From positions 14,375,501 to 14,439,500 of the forward strand of contig NZ_CP012673.1 in assembly GCF_002950945.1 (NCBI RefSeq): 64,000 nt of DNA, given 5' to 3'. This document shows, one piece after another, positions 15,949-24,545 of the stretch. Position numbers and translations under genes: made by a program. Source of the stretch: Sorangium cellulosum. Lineage in GTDB: Bacteria > Myxococcota_A > Polyangia > Polyangiales > Polyangiaceae. Under the pieces are notes generated by a model. The model was not told the DNA's origin. It saw nothing but the letters and a program-made list of their open reading frames with translations, and did no database searches. Positions within the stretch are counted from its first letter, which is position 1. Every line of letters starts with the position of its first letter.

Positions 15949-16980
15949 ATGCCCGACCTCCTCGACGACCCGGCGCGCCTCGCCGTGCTGCACGGCGCCA
16001 TGCTGCGCACCGAGGCGGACGTGCTGCTCGACGCCTGCGTGGCGCAGGCCGCCCGGCTCGCGCGGGCGCCGATCGCGATGGTCAGCCTGGTGATCCGGCA
16101 CATCCAGCTCCTGCGGGCGCACCACGGGCTGCCGCTCGAGCTCGCCGTGAGCTGCGCGACCTCGCGGAGCAACTCGTTCTGCCAGATCGTCGTGCGCGAC
16201 GAGGCGCCCCTGATCGTCGAGGACGCGCTGCGCGACGAGCGTGTGCCCAAGGAGCTCGTCGAGCACTACGGCATCCGCGCCTACGCGGGCGTCCCGGTGC
16301 GGGTGAGCGGGCACGCCGTCGGCTCGCTGTGTGTGCTCGACGTCGTGCCCCGCCGCTTCGAGCGGCGCGCCCTCGACGGCCTCGAGCAGCTCGCCGTCGA
16401 CGCCGCGGCGCGGCTCGCCGCGCTCGTCGAGCGCGAGGCGCCGCTCTGCAGCCCCGCCACCACGGAGCGCCTCGTCCGGATCGAGCAGGCCACGCGCGTG
16501 CTGGAGCGCGCGCTCCTGGCCCTCGCCCCGGTCATCGCGGCGGCGCCGGGCGCGCGGGCGGCGCGGCCGGCGCGTCCAGGCGCGCCGGCGCCCGACGCCC
16601 CGCAGGCCTCGCCCGTCTCGCCCGCCGACCTGCGCGCGGCCGTCGGGTGCTGGCGCGACATGGGCCCCATCGCCGAGGAGCTCTGCGAGGACGCCGCCGC
16701 CCTCGCGCGCTCCGCCCCGTGCGCCGCCGCGTCCGAGGTCGTCGCAGAGGCCCGGGCGCTCGCGCGCTGCATCGTCGAGATCGGCCCCCTCGTCCGCCTC
16801 GCCGAGGGCCTGCTCGACGGCACGCTCGGCGAGGCGGCCGCCGGCAAGGGCACGGCGCTCGTGCTGCGCGGCGCCATCGGCGCGTACGACGCCGCCTCCG
16901 CGGCCGCACGCACCATCCGCGGGATCGTCGAGCGCGCGCGGAGCGCGCAGGGGGCGACGGGCGGCGGCGCGGCGCTGTGA
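15949..16980 (+). CDS. GAF-domain protein
   Basis: Protein of 343 residues. The first 165 residues form a GAF domain (VLLDACVAQAARLARAPIAMVSLV, FCQIVVRDEAPLIVEDALRDERV, IRAYAGVPVRVSGHAVGSLCVLD), a small-molecule or redox sensing module. The rest is Ala-rich and probably helical with no domain I recognise. There is no output domain such as a kinase or GGDEF, so it may act through protein contacts. I chose the ATG at 15949 because the GAF homology begins just after it; an in-frame start at 15817 would add a low-complexity lead. It sits upstream of vgrG in the same direction with 43 bases between, but a link to secretion is not shown. Confidence 0.78.
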   Translation: MPDLLDDPARLAVLHGAMLRTEADVLLDACVAQAARLARAPIAMVSLVIRHIQLLRAHHGLPLELAVSCATSRSNSFCQIVVRDEAPLIVEDALRDERVPKELVEHYGIRAYAGVPVRVSGHAVGSLCVLDVVPRRFERRALDGLEQLAVDAAARLAALVEREAPLCSPATTERLVRIEQATRVLERALLALAPVIAAAPGARAARPARPGAPAPDAPQASPVSPADLRAAVGCWRDMGPIAEELCEDAAALARSAPCAAASEVVAEARALARCIVEIGPLVRLAEGLLDGTLGEAAAGKGTALVLRGAIGAYDAASAAARTIRGIVERARSAQGATGGGAAL

Positions 16981-17023
16981 TCTAGATCGCCGCGCGCGTG
17001 TGCCCTAGACTGGGCGTTCCACC

Positions 17024-19720
17024 ATGCCGCGCCTCTCGCTCTGGTTCGCGTCGAAGGAAGAGTCGCTGTCGGTGCGGCGGTTCTCGGTCCGGGAGCAGAT
17101 GTCGTCGCTCTTCGAGGTGTCGATCCTGGCCGTCTCCGAGATCGAGGATCTCGATCTCGACAGCCTCGTGGGCAAGGCCGCCGCCTTCAGGGTCGAGTCG
17201 ACCGTCCTGAGCTCGATCGTGCCCTCCCGCGTCTGGGCCGGCCTGTGCGCCCAGATGGAGCAGGTCCAGGCCGAGCCGACGGGGCTCTCCACCTACCGGC
17301 TGCGCATCGTGCCGCTCTTGTTCCGGACGACGCTCCGGCGCAACAGCCGCATTTTCCAGCACATGACGATCCCCGACATCGTGCTCCAGATGCTCAAGGA
17401 GTGGGAGATCGAGCCGGAGGTGAAGCTGAGCGCGAAGTACCCGGCCTATGAATACCGCGTTCAGTACGGCGAGACCGATTATGCGTTCATGTGCCGGCTG
17501 CTCGAGGAGGCGGGCATCTCCTTCCACTTCGCGCACCGCGCTGACGGCGGCCGCATGGGCGCCGAGCTCACCCGCCTCGTCCTGAGCGACGTCCCGCACC
17601 GCGGCGAGCCGCGCTCCGACGTCCCCATCCCTTACGTCGACCACCCGAACCAGGCGTCCGGGCGCGAGTTCGTGAGCGATGTGGTCGTGAGCCACGAGGT
17701 GCGGCCAGGTCACGTCACCCTCCGCGACTTCGATTTCCGGATGCGGCCCGACTACCAGCTCTTCGCGGAGGCGAAGGCAGGGCTCGAGGACGAGCTCCGC
17801 TACGAGCAGTACCATTACGTGCCCGGCGCGTTCGTGGTCGAGCCGGGCAAGGGCGGCGACACGCCGGTCGCCGACGACCGGGGCGTCGCGCGGGTCGACA
17901 CCAAGGAGGCGGAGGCGCTCGCGACGCGGAGCCTCGAGAGCGAGCGGCGCGGCCGGCGCTCCATCCAGTACCGCACCAACGCCCTCGACCTGGGCCCCGG
18001 CGTCGTCCTGTCGATCGGCCGGCACCCCCGCAAGGAGCTCGATCCGGGCCAGGCGCTGCTCGTCGTCGCCTCCACGTTCGAGGGCGACCACGGCGGCGAG
18101 TGGAGCACGACCGGCGAGGCCGTGTTCGCGGAGCAGCCCTACCGCCCGGCGCGGCGGACGCCGAAGCCGCGGGTCGTCGGCGTGCAGAGCGCGATCGTGG
18201 TCGGCCCTCCCGGCGAGGAGATCCACACCGACGAGTTCGGCCGCGTGCGCGTGCAGTTCCACTGGGACCGCGAGGGGCGGTTCAGCGACGCGAGCTCGTG
18301 CTGGATCCGCGTCAGCCAGGGCTGGGCCGGGAGCCGCTACGGCCTCCTGTCCATCCCGCGCGTCGGGCAGGAGGTCCTCGTCGACTTCTTCGACGGCGAC
18401 CCCGACCGGCCGGTGGTCGTCGGCCGCGTCTTCAACAGCTCCACGCGGGTGCCGTACACGCTGCCCGCCGAGAAGACCAAGAGCGGCTGGAAGAGCGACT
18501 CCTCGCCGGGCTCGGGCGGGTTCAACGAGCTCTCGTTCGACGACGCCGCCGGGCGCGAGCTCATCCACGTCCAGGCGCAGCGCGACTACTCCGAGATCAT
18601 CAAGCGGGATCAGAGCTCGACCGTGCTCTCGAACCGCTCGGCCAGCGTGACCGGCGGCGACTCGGTGACCGTCGGCGGGAGCCAGAGCTTCACCGTCGGC
18701 AAGAGCCAGAGCCACACGATCGGCGAGCAGCAGACCAACAACATCGGCGAGGGCCGCACGTCGATCGTGCGCACCTCCGACACGGTGGACGCCGGCGACA
18801 GCCAGAACGTCACGGTCGGCGACGGCGTCGGGTACACGATCAACAAGGACAGGACCGTCCAGATCACGAACGGCGTCGCGTCGATCAAGATCACGCCCGA
18901 GGGCATCTTCATCGACGCGCAGGGCAACCTCGAGATCTCGGCGGGCGGGCTGCTCAAGCTGTCCGGCGCGGAGGTGCAGATCGACGGCAAGCCGAACGTG
19001 TTCATCAACACCAAGGCCGCGAAGGCGCCCGCGGTGGCGACGATCGGCAAGGCCAGGGCGCCGAGCGCGCCGGGCGGGCCGGGCAGCGGGGGCGAGACGA
19101 GCGCGCCGGCCGAGGTGATGCGCGGCGGCGGCGCCGTGGACCAGCCCGGGGGCATCGCGGACGTCGAGGTGGAGAGCGCGGCGCCGTGGCTCGACCGCGC
19201 CGTGCTCGCGCCGCCGCTCACGCCGGCCGCGGCCCCGGCGTCGCTCCGGATCGGGCCCGCCGCCGGCGGGGCGATCCGGGAGGTGGTGCGCGCGCCCTCC
19301 GCGCCGCTCGCCGCGCTGGTGAGCCAGGGGAGGGGCGCCGTGGAGCTCTTCCGGCTCGCGAGGGGCGAGAGCCTCGCCTCGCTGCCGTCGACGCTCGACG
19401 TGCTCGGTCCGGTGCTCACGGCGCCGCTGCCCGCGCTCGGAGGCCTGAGCGCGGGCGACATCGGGGCGCTCGTGAACGCGGGCAGCGCGGCCGGCATCTT
19501 CCACGTGGGCGACGCGGGCGGGCAGGTCGCGCAGTTCCTGGCGCTCAGGACCGCGGCGGCGCCGCGGGCGGTGAACGGCGCGGCGGTGAAGGCCGAGGCG
19601 CAGGCGACCGAGTCCTCGGGCGTGCCCGCCGAGCGAGCGTACGCCGGGGCGCTGTCGACGCAGGGCGTGGCCCTCTACCGCGGCGATCTCCAGGGCGGCT
19701 TCGCCAAGGTGGAGCCGTGA
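17024..19720 (+). CDS. vgrG: VgrG spike protein of a type VI secretion system, with C-terminal extension
   Basis: Protein of 898 residues. The gp27-like hub (about 1-370) includes LFRTTLRRNSRIFQ and VQYGETDYAFMCRLLEEAGISFHF. The gp5-like OB domain follows, with IHTDEFGRVRVQFHWDREG, SSCWIRVSQGWAG and the EVLVDFFDGDPDRPVVVGRVFN block. After that comes the needle, with FDDAAGREL and a run of short repeats (GGDSVTVGGSQSFTVGKS) up to about residue 665. The last 230 residues are an Ala/Pro-rich extension with no recognised toxin domain, perhaps a cargo-binding region. No structural type VI genes (tssB, tssC, clpV) are in the window, so this is an orphan vgrG island. An Eag chaperone and a prePAAR effector follow, which fits one spike and cargo unit. 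Confidence 0.93.
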   Translation: MPRLSLWFASKEESLSVRRFSVREQMSSLFEVSILAVSEIEDLDLDSLVGKAAAFRVESTVLSSIVPSRVWAGLCAQMEQVQAEPTGLSTYRLRIVPLLFRTTLRRNSRIFQHMTIPDIVLQMLKEWEIEPEVKLSAKYPAYEYRVQYGETDYAFMCRLLEEAGISFHFAHRADGGRMGAELTRLVLSDVPHRGEPRSDVPIPYVDHPNQASGREFVSDVVVSHEVRPGHVTLRDFDFRMRPDYQLFAEAKAGLEDELRYEQYHYVPGAFVVEPGKGGDTPVADDRGVARVDTKEAEALATRSLESERRGRRSIQYRTNALDLGPGVVLSIGRHPRKELDPGQALLVVASTFEGDHGGEWSTTGEAVFAEQPYRPARRTPKPRVVGVQSAIVVGPPGEEIHTDEFGRVRVQFHWDREGRFSDASSCWIRVSQGWAGSRYGLLSIPRVGQEVLVDFFDGDPDRPVVVGRVFNSSTRVPYTLPAEKTKSGWKSDSSPGSGGFNELSFDDAAGRELIHVQAQRDYSEIIKRDQSSTVLSNRSASVTGGDSVTVGGSQSFTVGKSQSHTIGEQQTNNIGEGRTSIVRTSDTVDAGDSQNVTVGDGVGYTINKDRTVQITNGVASIKITPEGIFIDAQGNLEISAGGLLKLSGAEVQIDGKPNVFINTKAAKAPAVATIGKARAPSAPGGPGSGGETSAPAEVMRGGGAVDQPGGIADVEVESAAPWLDRAVLAPPLTPAAAPASLRIGPAAGGAIREVVRAPSAPLAALVSQGRGAVELFRLARGESLASLPSTLDVLGPVLTAPLPALGGLSAGDIGALVNAGSAAGIFHVGDAGGQVAQFLALRTAAAPRAVNGAAVKAEAQATESSGVPAERAYAGALSTQGVALYRGDLQGGFAKVEP

Positions 19721-19768
19721 GGCCCGGGGCCCGCGGGGTGCCGGAGGGCGAGCGCTGCGCCGCGCGGC

Positions 19769-19837
19769 GTGGAGACGGGGGCGGGGGCCGGGACGGAGAC
19801 GGCGACGGGGACGGAGACGGAGACGGAGACGCAGACG
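19769..19837 (+). repeat. GAGACG/GGGACG hexanucleotide microsatellite in front of the Eag gene
   Basis: Between vgrG and the chaperone gene a run of GACGGA/GAGACG units occurs (clearest at 19794-19834). It lies directly before the ATG at 19838 and supplies the only GGAG-like ribosome sites. Slippage would change the distance from ribosome site to start in steps of six bases, or the length of a Thr-Glu-rich lead if the GTG at 19769 is used. Confidence 0.7.
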
Positions 19838-20272
19838 ATGCCGCGATATGAACACACCGACGTGTCCTTCGACGTGCCGCGCGACTGGGAGGACCGCTCG
19901 GTGGTGGCCTTCTCCGTGCCGGCGAAGCCCGGGCAGGGGATGGCCGCCAACCTGGTGATGACGCGGGACACGCTGGCGGCGGGCGAGGACCTCCGGCGCT
20001 ACGGCGACCGGCAGCTCGTCGAGATCGCCAGGCGGCTCGACGGCTTCCAGCTGCACGCGCGGCAGGAGATCACGCTCGGCGGTCAGCCGGCCCTGGAGCT
20101 CCGGTTCGGGTGGCGGGGGCAGGGCGGGCCGCTCGAGCAGCGGCTCGTGTTCGTCGCGGGGCGCAAGCCGACCGTGCTGAGCTTCACGGCGACCATGCCG
20201 AGGAGCGAGGCCGCGCGGCTCGACCCCGTGTTCGACCGCATCCTCGCGAGCGTGAAGCTGGGCCAGGGCTGA
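19838..20272 (+). CDS. Eag-type (DUF1795/DcrB-like) effector chaperone
   Basis: Protein of 144 residues from the ATG at 19838. The pattern YEHTDVSFDVPRDWEDRSVVAF, ANLVMTRD and RQEITLGGQPALELRF, ending with FDRILASVKL, is that of DUF1795 proteins. In type VI systems members of this family (Eag) bind and shield the N-terminal membrane helices of prePAAR effectors until they are loaded on VgrG. The gene lies between vgrG and a prePAAR effector gene, exactly the expected order, with 16 bases to the effector start. A GTG at 19769 would add 23 Thr/Glu/Gly residues coded by the microsatellite; I regard it as less likely. Confidence 0.88.
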   Translation: MPRYEHTDVSFDVPRDWEDRSVVAFSVPAKPGQGMAANLVMTRDTLAAGEDLRRYGDRQLVEIARRLDGFQLHARQEITLGGQPALELRFGWRGQGGPLEQRLVFVAGRKPTVLSFTATMPRSEAARLDPVFDRILASVKLGQG

Positions 20273-20288
20273 GGGAGCAGCGACGCCC

Positions 20289-21875
20289 GTGAGCGCCCTC
20301 GAAGCGGCCCGGCTGGGCGACGAGATCGGCCACACGTCGGCGTGGGCCGGCCTCATCGCGGGCGCGTGCGTCGGGCTCGCGATCGGCGGCGCGATCCTGT
20401 TCTCCGTCGTCACCGGCGGCGCCGGCGCGGTCCTCATCGGCGCGGCGGTGGCCGGCGGCGTCGGCCTCGGCGCCGCCGGCGCGCTGGCCGGCGCCGAGAT
20501 CGGCAAGATGTTCGAGGGGTCCCCGTGCGGCACGATCGCGACGGGATCGCCGGACACGTTCATCGAGGGGCACGCCGCCGCGCGCGCGGAGCTCGACGCC
20601 CTCGAGCACGGCGGCAAGCGGGTGGCGCAGGGCAGCGCCACGGTCTTCGTCAACGGCGAGCACCTGGGCCGCAAGACCGAGAAGGCCGAGTGCGGCGGCG
20701 TCATCGGCCAGGGCGCCGTGTACACCTTCATCGGCGGCGACACGCTGACGCTCGTTCCCGTCGAGGACGAGATCCCGTCCTGGCTCATCACGACCCTGCA
20801 GTGGACCGCGCTGATCGCGGGCGGCGCGGCGCTCGTGCTGACGGGCATCGGCGCGGGGGTCGTCGTCGCGGGGCTGGGGCTCGTCGGCTCGCTGGCCGGC
20901 GGGTTCATCGGCAAACACGTCGGCGAGGCGGTGGGCGGCCTCTGGGGCGAGCGCGCGGCGCGCGTCGGCGAGATCCTCGGCGAGTTCGGCGGCAGCCTGC
21001 TCGGCGGCATCGGCGCCGTGAAGCTCGGCGAGCGGCTCGGGTGGGTCGGCGCGCCGACCGCGGAGGCCCCCCCGGGCGGGAAGGCGCCGCCGAGCCCCGA
21101 GGAGGTGGCCCGGGCGCGCGCGTGGACCGACGAGCAGATGGCCACAGGGCCCGCCGCGGACCCCGCGGCGAACGCCAAGCTCGAGGCGCGGATCGCGGAG
21201 AACCGCGCGGCCTACGAGCGGGTGCAGCGGGGCGAGCTGGAGCACCCGAACACGACCCCCGAGCGGCTCAGGATGGCCGTCGAGGGGGACACCGACGGCC
21301 AGCGCGTCCCGCTCACGTACAAGGATCGCGCGCAGTTCGACCGGCTGCAGTCGGACATCAAGAACACCTTCGAGTCGGAGGGCATCACGGACGCGACGGT
21401 GCAGCAGCTCGGCTCGGCCACGGACGGGTTCAAGGGCAACCCGGACAAGCCGTTCGGCTTCTGGTCGTCCAAGTCGGACACCGATTTCGCGATCCACAGC
21501 GATCAGGCGCTGGTCCAGGCGCAGCAGGCGGGCGCGCCCTACAACGCCAAGTACGGGATCTTCAAGAACGGCGAGGCGCCGAGCGCGGTGAACCCGGAGG
21601 GGAAGCCGGGGCTCTCGAATACGTCGCTCGGGAGCAAGCTGAACGCGCTGGCGGAGAAGTGGAACGTGGAGATCTACGGCGAGCCCAACCCGAGCAACGG
21701 CGGCTTCGATTTCAAGCTCAACGGGCCTCGCGATCCGAACAGCAATTTCCCCACCATCTATCAAGGCCCGAACGCGGTCGGCGCGCCGCCGGCCGCGCCG
21801 CCGGCGGGCGGCGCCGGGACGGCCGGCGCGGGCGGGACGGGCGTCTCGACCGATCCGGCGGACGACGGCCGCTGA
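20289..21875 (+). CDS. Class II prePAAR type VI effector with nucleotidyltransferase-like toxin tip
   Basis: Protein of 528 residues. Residues 6-15 (AARLGDEIGH) match the prePAAR motif AARxxDxxxH. A first glycine-rich membrane segment (about 20-70) leads to a PAAR domain (about 72-165: PCGTIATGSPDTFIEG, GSATVFVNGEHLGR, AECGGVIGQGA). A second membrane segment (about 170-235) follows, which makes it class II. After a linker, residues about 340-480 form the toxin domain: LGSATDGFKG (Gly375-Ser376) and SKSDTDFAI (Asp397, Asp399) give the GS...DxD core of nucleotidyltransferases. The C-terminus is a Gly/Pro/Ala tail. The Eag chaperone precedes it and a small probable immunity gene follows 12 bases later. 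The toxin assignment is by motif only; the target is unknown. Confidence 0.87.
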   Translation: MSALEAARLGDEIGHTSAWAGLIAGACVGLAIGGAILFSVVTGGAGAVLIGAAVAGGVGLGAAGALAGAEIGKMFEGSPCGTIATGSPDTFIEGHAAARAELDALEHGGKRVAQGSATVFVNGEHLGRKTEKAECGGVIGQGAVYTFIGGDTLTLVPVEDEIPSWLITTLQWTALIAGGAALVLTGIGAGVVVAGLGLVGSLAGGFIGKHVGEAVGGLWGERAARVGEILGEFGGSLLGGIGAVKLGERLGWVGAPTAEAPPGGKAPPSPEEVARARAWTDEQMATGPAADPAANAKLEARIAENRAAYERVQRGELEHPNTTPERLRMAVEGDTDGQRVPLTYKDRAQFDRLQSDIKNTFESEGITDATVQQLGSATDGFKGNPDKPFGFWSSKSDTDFAIHSDQALVQAQQAGAPYNAKYGIFKNGEAPSAVNPEGKPGLSNTSLGSKLNALAEKWNVEIYGEPNPSNGGFDFKLNGPRDPNSNFPTIYQGPNAVGAPPAAPPAGGAGTAGAGGTGVSTDPADDGR

Positions 21876-21887
21876 GCGGAGGTGATC

Positions 21888-22217
21888 ATGAGCAAGACGG
21901 CAAACACGACGCTCGCGTGGTCCTTCAAGAGCGATCTCTCGCAGGAGGAGATGCTCCGGCGGCTCGAAGAACGGTGGCCGTCGACGTGGGCGATCTCCGA
22001 CAGCCACCGTCACGGCGACTACGTCGCCGGCCGGCTCACGCCGGAGGCGGCGGCGCGCATCTACCAGGACGGCCCGAGGTTCGTGGTGCACCTGCGCTTC
22101 TCCTCGGCGGGCGGCGACGTGAGGATGCAGCTCCTCGCGGCGCAGCAGCTGCTCATCGTCGAGGTGCTCCCGCTCGTCGGCGCGCACGACGTCTGGCCGA
22201 CGGAGCCGCTCGATTGA
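21888..22217 (+). CDS. Candidate immunity protein for the prePAAR effector
   Basis: Protein of 109 residues, unrelated to anything I recognise, with an excellent ribosome site (GGAGG five bases before the ATG). It starts 12 bases after the effector stop and shares its strand, the standard position of an immunity gene. The sequence is soluble with no signal peptide, consistent with neutralising a cytoplasmic toxin such as a nucleotidyltransferase. The central part (EEMLRRLEERWPSTWAI, LTPEAAARIYQDGPRFVVHLRF) looks like an alpha/beta fold. The role is inferred from position only. Confidence 0.68.
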   Translation: MSKTANTTLAWSFKSDLSQEEMLRRLEERWPSTWAISDSHRHGDYVAGRLTPEAAARIYQDGPRFVVHLRFSSAGGDVRMQLLAAQQLLIVEVLPLVGAHDVWPTEPLD

Positions 22218-22253
22218 TGATCGCTCGTCGCGCGGCGCGCGGCGCCGGGCGCC

Positions 22254-24506
22254 TCAGTCCGACGTGCGCGCCGGCCGCAGCTCGTCCACGGTGAAGACCC
22301 GCCCGAGCGCGAGCGCCTTGAGCGCGTAGCGGCTCTGCTCTTGCTGATCCTGCCGGAGGTGCGCCTCCGCGAGGACGCGCACCTTCAGGCTCGTCATCAT
22401 CGGCAGCCGGTGCTCCAGGGTCTTCGGCAGGTAGAGCGGCAGCGCGCCTTGCCCGCCCGCCGCGAGCAGCGCGCGGATCCACACGTCGCCGAGCACCTTG
22501 CGGGTCTGGTACTTCCGCTGCTCGAGCAGGATCCGCTCGGTGTGCGCCTCGATCTGGCCCGCCGGCAGCGAGCGGCTCGACTGCGCGATGTGCTCCCTGA
22601 GCTGCTGGGTCAGCTTGTCCACGACGCCGGTCGAGCTCTGGAGGTAAGGCGACTTCAAGAGCTCCCCGATGGACTCGATGGCGTCCTTGAGCGGCTTGTC
22701 AGGCCCCGCGAGCGGCGTGACCACGGCGACGGTGGCCCTGAGCGCCTCGATCTCGTCGAGCGGGAACCGCGCCTCGCCGGTCACGAGCACGAGCGGCGGC
22801 GTGAACCGCCTCCGGTCGCCGACCGACGCGAGCAGCGCCTGGGGCACGCCGCCCGGATCGATCGGCGACCCGTCGGTGAGCACGCCGAGGACGTCATGGC
22901 GGTCCTTGGCCGCGGCCGCGTCGCCCGGCAGGCCGTGGCGGGGATCGAGCTCCTCGAAGTCGAGCTCGAGGATCAGGTCGCTCCACCGGGCGCGGATGCG
23001 CGGCAGCGCGGTCGGATCGAACCAGAGGAGCTCGACGAGGTCGTCGGCCAGCGCGGCCGCCGACCTCGGCGGCGGCGCGCCGGCCCTCGACGGGCGGTCG
23101 CCGTCGCTCGGGGAAGGCAGCGGCGCGCGGGCCGCGCTCTCGGCCGCCCCGATCTTCTGGCCCACCGTCATCGCTGGCGCCGCCTCGTTCGTCCCCCAGA
23201 AGCTCCGGCTCGCGGCGGGCGCCAGGGAGGCGGGCGGCGGCGTCGGCGGCGCCTGATCGAGGGGGAAGGCCGGCGCGGGCGGCGGGGGCCGCCACGACAG
23301 CGACGGGGCCATCGAGGCGCCGACGTCGCCCTGGGCCGCGGGCGCGCGGAACGGGAGCCCTCCGCCCGGCGGGCTCGAGTGCGGGGCCAGGCCGTCGGCC
23401 CCGCGCTCCTCCGTCTTCCACGGCAGCACCGGCGCGTGCTCGGTGGTGAGCCCGGGGATCTGCGTCTGGCTGATCGCGCCGGAGCGCGGCGCGGCGTGCC
23501 TGGAGCTCGGCGGCAGGGATCGCTCGGCCTCGCTCCGCGCGGGCAGCGGCTCCAGGCCCACCACCACGCGCCCGTGCTCCTCCGGGTGCTCCAGCGCGAT
23601 CTGCGCGCGCCAGGTCAGCGTGTAGCGCCCCCGCGCGGTGTCGATCCAGAGCGTGTCGCAGCGCATGGGCACCGTGCGGGCGCCGCCTCGCCGGCCCTCG
23701 ACGGTCGCCGCCGAGCGGAGGCCGGGCAGCTGGGTCACGAGGCGCGGGTGCTCGGGGTGGAGGTTCTCGAGCACGAGGCGCTCGTCCTCGCGCAGCGACG
23801 TCAGCTGCTGGTCGGCGGGGGCGACGTTGAAGTAGGCGGCGTCGAACCCGGCGGGCAGCGGCTTGCGGCTCCAGTCGCGGGGGGACCACCCGGCCGCGTG
23901 GCGCCCGAGCTTCTCGACGCGCGACGGCCACGTCGGGGCGATCGGCCCGAAGCCGGCGGGCTCGATCGCCTTGTTCGGGTCGGAGACGAGCAGCCCCGGC
24001 GGCTGGAGGTTGGGCACGGCGATCTGCCCGTAGGCGTTGCGCGAGCCGCCGCTCACCCCGACCGGGTTCCACGAGCCCGGCCCGCCCGCCGCGCGCTCGT
24101 AGACCAGCGGCATCTGCGAGAACGGCGGCCCCTCGTGGAGCGTCCCGTCCTGCGAGAAGATGCGGTCGCACCACACCTCGATCGACTTGTCGACGTCGCC
24201 GACGGCGAGCCTGCCCACGAGCGAGCGCACCGGCACCTTGCCGGGGGCGAACGCGAAGCCGACGAGCACGACGTCGACGAGCGGCTTCGCCGGCGCGAGG
24301 TCGCTCGCGGATTGCAGGCTCCTCGACGGCGCGTCGTCCCACGTCGCGTCGTGGGGGGTCGGCGCTTCCTGGTCGGGCGCGAGCGGCGACTCGCCCGGGC
24401 GGAGCAGGAACGTCGCCTTGCAGACGACGGTGAGCACCCAGGAGCCGGCGGCGGGTTGCCAGAGGATCGAGGCGACGGGGACGGGACCGGCGGCGAGGAC
24501 TTTCAT
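22254..24506 (-). CDS. DUF2169-domain protein, probable type VI cargo adaptor
   Basis: Protein of 750 residues. The N-terminal 290 residues are a DUF2169 domain (WVLTVVCKATFLL, VDVVLVGFAFAPG, ESYFNVAPADQQ-like ADQQLTSLREDERLVLENLHPE, LWIDTARGRYTLTWR). In several bacteria DUF2169 proteins are adaptors that load type VI effectors on VgrG. A long Pro/Ala linker (about 300-480) follows, then a C-terminal part (about 490-750) with LVELLWFDPTALPRIR and ILLEQRKYQTRKVLGDVWIRALL, a helical domain often found with DUF2169 in myxobacteria. It faces the island tail to tail, 36 bases after the immunity gene. No signal peptide, so it should act in the cytoplasm. Confidence 0.82.
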   Translation of the reverse strand: MKVLAAGPVPVASILWQPAAGSWVLTVVCKATFLLRPGESPLAPDQEAPTPHDATWDDAPSRSLQSASDLAPAKPLVDVVLVGFAFAPGKVPVRSLVGRLAVGDVDKSIEVWCDRIFSQDGTLHEGPPFSQMPLVYERAAGGPGSWNPVGVSGGSRNAYGQIAVPNLQPPGLLVSDPNKAIEPAGFGPIAPTWPSRVEKLGRHAAGWSPRDWSRKPLPAGFDAAYFNVAPADQQLTSLREDERLVLENLHPEHPRLVTQLPGLRSAATVEGRRGGARTVPMRCDTLWIDTARGRYTLTWRAQIALEHPEEHGRVVVGLEPLPARSEAERSLPPSSRHAAPRSGAISQTQIPGLTTEHAPVLPWKTEERGADGLAPHSSPPGGGLPFRAPAAQGDVGASMAPSLSWRPPPPAPAFPLDQAPPTPPPASLAPAASRSFWGTNEAAPAMTVGQKIGAAESAARAPLPSPSDGDRPSRAGAPPPRSAAALADDLVELLWFDPTALPRIRARWSDLILELDFEELDPRHGLPGDAAAAKDRHDVLGVLTDGSPIDPGGVPQALLASVGDRRRFTPPLVLVTGEARFPLDEIEALRATVAVVTPLAGPDKPLKDAIESIGELLKSPYLQSSTGVVDKLTQQLREHIAQSSRSLPAGQIEAHTERILLEQRKYQTRKVLGDVWIRALLAAGGQGALPLYLPKTLEHRLPMMTSLKVRVLAEAHLRQDQQEQSRYALKALALGRVFTVDELRPARTSD

Positions 24507-24545
24507 GCGGGGAGGGGTCTCCGGGGCGCTCTTGCGCCCGCTCGT

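Noticed and set aside
16982..21178. A very long open frame on the minus strand across the vgrG island (about 1,400 codons)
   Set aside because: It is antisense to VgrG, Eag and the prePAAR gene, has Arg/Ala/Pro-biased nonsense composition and no domain. GC-rich third positions keep it open.
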